A stretch of DNA of 20,430 bases. Source: CBDULX01 sp048550535. Its GTDB lineage: Bacteria > Pseudomonadota > Gammaproteobacteria > SZUA-229. Of this stretch, positions 17,221-20,430 are shown piece after piece. The DNA is taken from the NCBI GenBank assembly GCA_048550535.1, contig JBLYYN010000290.1:1-20430 (forward strand), read 5' to 3'. The first letter of the stretch is position 1, and each line of letters starts with the position of its first letter. The position numbers were made by a program, and so were the translations under genes. Below the pieces are notes generated by a model. It was not told the origin of the DNA. It did not search any database and saw only the letters and a program-made list of their open reading frames with translations.

Positions 17221-17320
17221 TCCCTCCTCAGCTTACTCCAAAGGGGGGATAGTCAAAAGCACGAAGTTTTGGCTTTTCTCTTTTTAAATCCCCTTTTCTA
17301 TTTGCTGTGCATTGTGTAAC

Positions 17321-17353
17321 TGTAGGGTAAATCCGCCAGGGATGGTGGATTTA
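17321..17353 (-). repeat. Hairpin module copy C with ATCCCT loop
   Basis: Minus-strand reading from 17353 gives TAAATCCACC, loop ATCCCT, then GGCGGATTTA, followed by CCCTACA. The stem is 10 bp with one G-T. Loop and 3' flank match copy B while the stem differs. Confidence 0.68.
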
Positions 17354-17375
17354 GTTTTGTTGAGCAAGGATGCGA

Positions 17376-17445
17376 TAAATTCGCATGGAGCGAATTTAAA
17401 CATGCTTTGCATGGCCCGTAGGGTGAATTACAGGGATGTAATTCA
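17376..17445 (-). repeat. Hairpin module copy B, inverted counterpart of copy A
   Basis: Minus-strand reading from 17445 gives TGAATTAC-ATCCCT-GTAATTCA, linker CCCTACGGGC, CATGC-AAA-GCATG, and then TAAATTCGC-TCCAT-GCGAATTTA. Order, spacing and linkers match copy A at 16878-16947. Stem differences are paired: GCC/GGC in A becomes TAC/GTA in B. Confidence 0.72.
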
Positions 17446-17467
17446 TAATCAAAATGACAATAATATG

Positions 17468-17510
17468 CGTGCTGTCGCACGATAAATTTGCGTGTCACCT
17501 ACACACGCAA
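17468..17510. repeat. Paired hairpins CGTGC/GCACG and TTGCGTGT/ACACGCAA
   Basis: A perfect 5-bp stem around TGTC (17468-17481) is followed by a perfect 8-bp stem around CACCTAC (17488-17510). Confidence 0.6.
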
Positions 17511-17536
17511 GTACGGGGCGGCATTTTCTTGGTTAT

Positions 17537-17562
17537 CTTCTTTGTTGCTGAAGACAAAGAAG
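17537..17562. repeat. Right-end hairpin CTTCTTTGT/ACAAAGAAG
   Basis: A perfect 9-bp stem with an 8-nt loop (TGCTGAAG) lies just inside the right terminal repeat. It has no T-tract on either strand, so it is not a standard terminator for aguB. Confidence 0.6.
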
Positions 17563-17629
17563 TAACTCGCCATCGGGCGAAACCAATGCATGAAAATAGT
17601 ATAAAGTTTAAAATTAAATACTTGCTAAT

Positions 17630-18508
17630 CTAGTCCGCATACCGTTTCAAAATATCCCCATAGGCTTCAATCCGCCTATCCCTGAAATAGGGCCAAACCC
17701 TTCGCACCTGTTCAATCCGGTCAAAATCTATCTCAGCATTCAAAATAGTCTCACTCTGATCATCGGCCTGGGCAAGCACTTCTCCTTGAGGGCCACAGAT
17801 AAAACTATTCCCCCAGAACTGACTGCCAGCGGTATGTTCGCTGGGATCTTTCTCAAAACCTATGCGATTACAGGCCGCGACAAAAATGCCATTGGCAATG
17901 GCATGGCCTCGCTGCACAGTGACCCAGGCATCCAGTTGGCGTTGCTGTTCCTGTTTGCTGTCGCCAGGGTCCCAGCCAATGGCGGTGGGGTAGAGTAAAA
18001 TATCCGCACCTTTGAGTGCCATAAGTCGAGCAGCTTCCGGGAACCATTGATCCCAGCAGATTAAAACGCCCAGTTTTCCCAGGGAGGTATTGATGGGTTC
18101 AAAACCCAGATCACCCGGTGTGAAATAATATTTTTCGTAATAACCAAGGTCATCGGGGATGTGCATTTTTCGGTAAATGCCGGCTATGGTTTTTGAACGA
18201 TCGAATACCAGTGCTGTATTGTGGTATAGACCACGGGCGCGTTTTTCAAATAACGAACATACAATCACCAGCTGATGTTGCTCTGCCAGATGCCCGAATA
18301 ATTCAGTACTGGGGCCGGGTATGGTTTCGGCCAGGTCAAAATGACGGGTATCTTCGTTCTGGCAAAAATAGACGCTGTTATGCAGTTCCTGTAACAGTAC
18401 CAGTTCGGCGCCATTGTCGGCAGCCTGAATAATATTTTGTTCAATTAACTGACGATTTTTATCGGGACTATCTGTACAGCTGTGTTGAATCAAGGCAAGT
18501 TTAGGCAT
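17630..18508 (-). CDS. aguB: N-carbamoylputrescine amidase
   Basis: A 292-residue nitrilase-superfamily (CN-hydrolase) enzyme. The catalytic triad is visible: E41 in LLQELHNSVYF, K114 in IYRKMHIPDD, and C151 in LICWDQWFPEA. The ELHNSVYF and CWDQWFPEAARL segments are typical of AguB. It hydrolyses N-carbamoylputrescine to putrescine, CO2 and ammonia in the cytosol, completing the agmatine route. It is the second gene of an aguA-aguB pair: its ATG overlaps the end of aguA by 8 bp, so translation is probably coupled. Downstream it runs toward the hairpin-mosaic element. Confidence 0.95.
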   Translation of the reverse strand: MPKLALIQHSCTDSPDKNRQLIEQNIIQAADNGAELVLLQELHNSVYFCQNEDTRHFDLAETIPGPSTELFGHLAEQHQLVIVCSLFEKRARGLYHNTALVFDRSKTIAGIYRKMHIPDDLGYYEKYYFTPGDLGFEPINTSLGKLGVLICWDQWFPEAARLMALKGADILLYPTAIGWDPGDSKQEQQRQLDAWVTVQRGHAIANGIFVAACNRIGFEKDPSEHTAGSQFWGNSFICGPQGEVLAQADDQSETILNAEIDFDRIEQVRRVWPYFRDRRIEAYGDILKRYAD

Positions 18509-19541
18509 GGCGTAATACCTGTGCGGGTAATTGCATAGTCAGACAATGCAGGCTGCCATATTGTTGAATGATGGGCAAACAATTAATAGCAATAACTTCT
18601 CGGTCATGAAACACCTGTTGTAGATTCTGTAACGCGACTTCATCCATGGCGTCGTTATATACAGGCACCAGCACCGCCTGATTAATGATCAGGAAATTGG
18701 CATAGGTGGCAGGTAATCGCTGGCCTTGTTCATTATATATGGGTGAGGGCAGCGGCAAGGGCAGTAATTGATAAGCCTGGCCCTGTCGATTTCGAAACTG
18801 TTTTAATTCAGCTTCCATGGCTTTTAGTGCGACATAATGCTCCTTGTCGGATTCATCACAACTGCAATAGGCGATGGTGTCTCTGTCGCAAAAGCGAGCC
18901 AGGGTGTCGATATGGCTGTCGGTATCATCACCGGCCAGATGGCCCTGGCTTAACCACAGAATCTGCTCGACACCCAGTAACTGTTTGAGTTGATCGCTAA
19001 TAGCGGTTTTGCTCAACTGGGGGTTACGGGTGTCCGTGAGCAGGCATAGCTCGGTGGTCATGATTGAGCCATTGCCGTCGGCTTCGATGCTGCCACCTTC
19101 CAGAATTAGATCGATAGATTCCATCGGGCAGTCAAATATCTGCATTTCTGCCAGTTGTCGATTAATCGCATTATCTTTTTCCGCCGCGTGCTTTTTACCC
19201 CAGCCGTTAAATGCAAAATCCAGTAATCGGGGTTTGCCGTGCTCAATAATGCTTATTGGGCCATGATCCCTGGCCCAGCTATCATTAGAATCGGTGAAGG
19301 CAAATACGCAGCGACTTATCAGCTCCGGTTGCTTAATGGTGTGTTCTATATGTCGTTGTTGCTGTGGGTCACGGCAAACAATCAGCAGCTGTTCATGCTT
19401 GCTGATTTCTTTTACCATGGCCAGGTAAACCGATTCCACGGCTTCAAGATTATCTTTCCAGTCGGTTTTATCATGGGGCCAGGTCAGCATGACGGCAGAC
19501 TGGGGTGCCCATTCCGGGAGTATTTGTCGATGGGTGTTCAT
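18501..19541 (-). CDS. aguA: Agmatine deiminase
   Basis: A 346-residue member of the guanidine-group-modifying (Porphyromonas-type peptidyl-arginine deiminase) family. It converts agmatine to N-carbamoylputrescine and ammonia. Visible active-site segments are WARDHGP (89-95), LEGGSIE (147-153), GDDTDSHID (204-212, with H210) and the catalytic cysteine C333 in YGSLHCLTMQ. Length is normal. The ATG at 19541 begins MNTHRQILPEW, and the conserved N-terminal WAPQSAVMLTWP leaves no room for a later start. It lies head-to-head with sfsA with 5 bp between start codons, and is followed by overlapping aguB, the next enzyme of the pathway. Confidence 0.95.
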   Translation of the reverse strand: MNTHRQILPEWAPQSAVMLTWPHDKTDWKDNLEAVESVYLAMVKEISKHEQLLIVCRDPQQQRHIEHTIKQPELISRCVFAFTDSNDSWARDHGPISIIEHGKPRLLDFAFNGWGKKHAAEKDNAINRQLAEMQIFDCPMESIDLILEGGSIEADGNGSIMTTELCLLTDTRNPQLSKTAISDQLKQLLGVEQILWLSQGHLAGDDTDSHIDTLARFCDRDTIAYCSCDESDKEHYVALKAMEAELKQFRNRQGQAYQLLPLPLPSPIYNEQGQRLPATYANFLIINQAVLVPVYNDAMDEVALQNLQQVFHDREVIAINCLPIIQQYGSLHCLTMQLPAQVLRHA

Positions 19542-19546
19542 AGGCT

Positions 19547-20251
19547 ATGAAGTATAACAATAAGTTACTGGAAGGTAGATTAATAAAGCGCTACAAACGT
19601 TTTCTGGCTGATGTTGAGCTTGGGTCTGGAGAAGTGATTACGGCCCACTGCGCAAACACCGGTGCCATGACCGGATGCCAGCCGCAAGGTGCCCGGGTCT
19701 GGCTCAGCGTTTCCGATAATCCAAAACGTAAATACCCGCACAGTTGGGAGTTGGTGGAACTGGAAAATAATACACTGGCCTGTATCAATACCGCCATGAC
19801 CAATGCTGTAGTCGCCGAAGCTATTGAGCAAGATTTAATCAATGAACTGAGTGTCTATGATAAATTGCAAAGAGAGGTGGTGTATGGCAAGGAAAAAAGT
19901 CGTATTGATATGTTACTCAGTTCACAGGATTCCAGATGCTATGTTGAAGTTAAGCATTTAACCCTTAAGCTGGGCGAGCATGTTGGCGGTTTTCCTGATG
20001 CGGTGACCCTGCGAGGTCAGAAGCATCTACGGGAATTGATGGCGCAGGTAAGCAAGGGTGATCGTGCAGTGCTATTATTTGCGGTGATGCGTAATGATGT
20101 TGAACGAGTTGAGCCAGCCCGAGTCATAGATCCGGAATATGCAAAATTATTAGCAACGGCTGCCCAACAGGGTGTAGAAATTTTGGCCTATAATACACAC
20201 ATCAGCCCACAGGAAATCCAGCTTTTGCATCGACTACCGGTTCATTTATAA
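19547..20251 (+). CDS. sfsA: SfsA family protein (sugar fermentation stimulation protein A)
   Basis: A 234-residue protein of SfsA length. Conserved family segments are present throughout: IKRYKRFLADV, ANTGAMTGC, NPKRKYPHSWELV, SRIDMLL, YVEVKHLTL, FPDAVTLRGQKHLREL and GVEILAY. SfsA binds DNA and has a nuclease-like fold with acidic residues in RID and EVK; its exact cellular role is unsettled. The first ATG matches the family N-terminus. No Shine-Dalgarno is evident, because the upstream sequence is the start of divergent aguA. Confidence 0.96.
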   Translation: MKYNNKLLEGRLIKRYKRFLADVELGSGEVITAHCANTGAMTGCQPQGARVWLSVSDNPKRKYPHSWELVELENNTLACINTAMTNAVVAEAIEQDLINELSVYDKLQREVVYGKEKSRIDMLLSSQDSRCYVEVKHLTLKLGEHVGGFPDAVTLRGQKHLRELMAQVSKGDRAVLLFAVMRNDVERVEPARVIDPEYAKLLATAAQQGVEILAYNTHISPQEIQLLHRLPVHL

Positions 20252-20293
20252 AAATGAAGTAATCCAGCATTAATTATGTTTTAATCTCACCCC

Positions 20294-20430
20294 ATGTTCA
20301 GACCTAAAGAGCTTTATATCGGCCTGCGTTATACCCGGGCCAAACGACGTAACGGATTTGTTTCCTTTATTGCAATGATTTCCATGATCGGTATCGCCCT
20401 GGGTGTGGCGGCACTGATTGTTGTGCTGTC
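20294..20430 (+). CDS. lolC: Lipoprotein-releasing ABC transporter permease, N-terminal part (LolC/LolE)
   Basis: The open frame begins MFRPKELYIGLRYT and continues RAKRRNGFVSFIAMISM into a hydrophobic helix with IGIALGVAAL. It runs off the window after 45 complete codons. This N-terminus is typical of LolC/LolE, inner-membrane subunits of the LolCDE complex that extracts lipoproteins for delivery to the outer membrane. Only the N-terminus is visible, so LolC and LolE cannot be separated with certainty. It lies 42 bp after sfsA. Confidence 0.85.
   Translation, partial: MFRPKELYIGLRYTRAKRRNGFVSFIAMISMIGIALGVAALIVVL

Larger units (their letters stand above)
16844..17589. mobile_element. Hairpin-mosaic repeat element with terminal inverted repeats
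   Basis: The ends are perfect 14-bp inverted repeats: GCATTGGTTTCGCC (16844-16857) and GGCGAAACCAATGC (17576-17589). Each end then makes a small hairpin with GGGCGAGTT on the left and AACTCGCC on the right, so inverted similarity extends over about 25 bp. Between them I count more than ten hairpins, several with identical loops but unrelated stems. There is no transposase or other reading frame, and no clear target-site duplication (flanks ATTTA and ATGAA). It looks like a non-autonomous, MITE- or REP-like element assembled from small palindromic modules. The name is descriptive; I cannot assign a published family. Confidence 0.6.
16753..17629. other. Long gene-free region, mostly a hairpin-mosaic element
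   Basis: Nearly 880 bp lie between the cysteine hydrolase gene and the end of aguB. The first 90 bp (16753-16843) hold nothing I can name. From 16844 to 17589 the sequence is a dense series of inverted repeats listed separately. The last 40 bp before aguB are AT-rich without a clear terminator. Short open frames here (16847-17047 plus, 17298-17498 minus) run through the hairpins and show no protein-like composition. Confidence 0.75.

Noticed and set aside
17298..17498. Short open frame of 66 codons on the minus strand
   Set aside because: Its sequence is made of the palindromic modules themselves, and stem changes follow pairing rather than codon structure.
17537..17562. Rho-independent terminator for aguB
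   Set aside because: The stem is perfect but no T-tract follows on the minus strand, and the hairpin belongs to the element's right-end structure.
16844..17589. CRISPR array
   Set aside because: There is no single direct repeat at regular spacing; units are palindromes with differing stems, and no cas gene is nearby.
16835..17600. Target-site duplication flanking the element
   Set aside because: Flanks (ATTTA on the left, ATGAA on the right) do not match well enough to call a duplication.

Overview
The window looks like chromosomal DNA of a gammaproteobacterium. The basis is family content only: a DNA polymerase II (PolB) close to the Escherichia coli length, an SfsA that can be followed residue by residue against the E. 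coli protein as I remember it, a LolC/LolE-type permease, an AguA/AguB agmatine pathway, and a tripartite TRAP transporter of the kind common in marine and rhizosphere proteobacteria. I cannot name a genus from the sequence. There is no rRNA, tRNA, CRISPR array or recognisable transposase.

Layout. (1) 1-413 is AT-rich non-coding DNA, followed by two consecutive inner-membrane proteins with periplasmic alkaline-phosphatase/sulfatase-fold domains (414-2459 and 2513-4375). This block is visibly more AT-rich than the rest and may have been acquired. (2) polB lies on the minus strand (4529-6892), with a degenerate LexA-like site upstream. (3) 7146-13290 is a catabolic module. A MatB-type malonyl-CoA synthetase gene (minus) diverges from a GntR/FCD regulator, a complete TRAP transporter (dctP, dctQ, dctM) and a TauE/SafE permease (plus). 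A near-perfect palindrome sits in the divergent promoter. The simplest reading is uptake of malonate or a related dicarboxylate and its activation to the CoA thioester under GntR control. No malonyl-CoA decarboxylase gene is present. (4) A hybrid sensor kinase with a solute-binding-like periplasmic domain (13392-15914) and an isochorismatase-family cysteine hydrolase (16114-16752) follow. (5) 16753-17629 has no gene. Most of it (16844-17589) is an element bounded by 14-bp perfect inverted repeats and packed with hairpins. Stem sequences differ between hairpins while the loop and 3' flank recur. (6) aguB and aguA (minus, overlapping by 8 bp) turn agmatine into putrescine. They diverge from sfsA, with only 5 bp between the two start codons. 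The window ends inside a lolC/lolE-like gene.

The best candidate for something undescribed is the hairpin-mosaic element at 16844-17589. Two inverted module copies inside it show paired changes in their stems, as expected when the fold is maintained. Next come the malonate module that lacks its usual decarboxylase, the intercistronic hairpin between dctP and dctQ, and the pair of divergent sulfatase-fold membrane enzymes.
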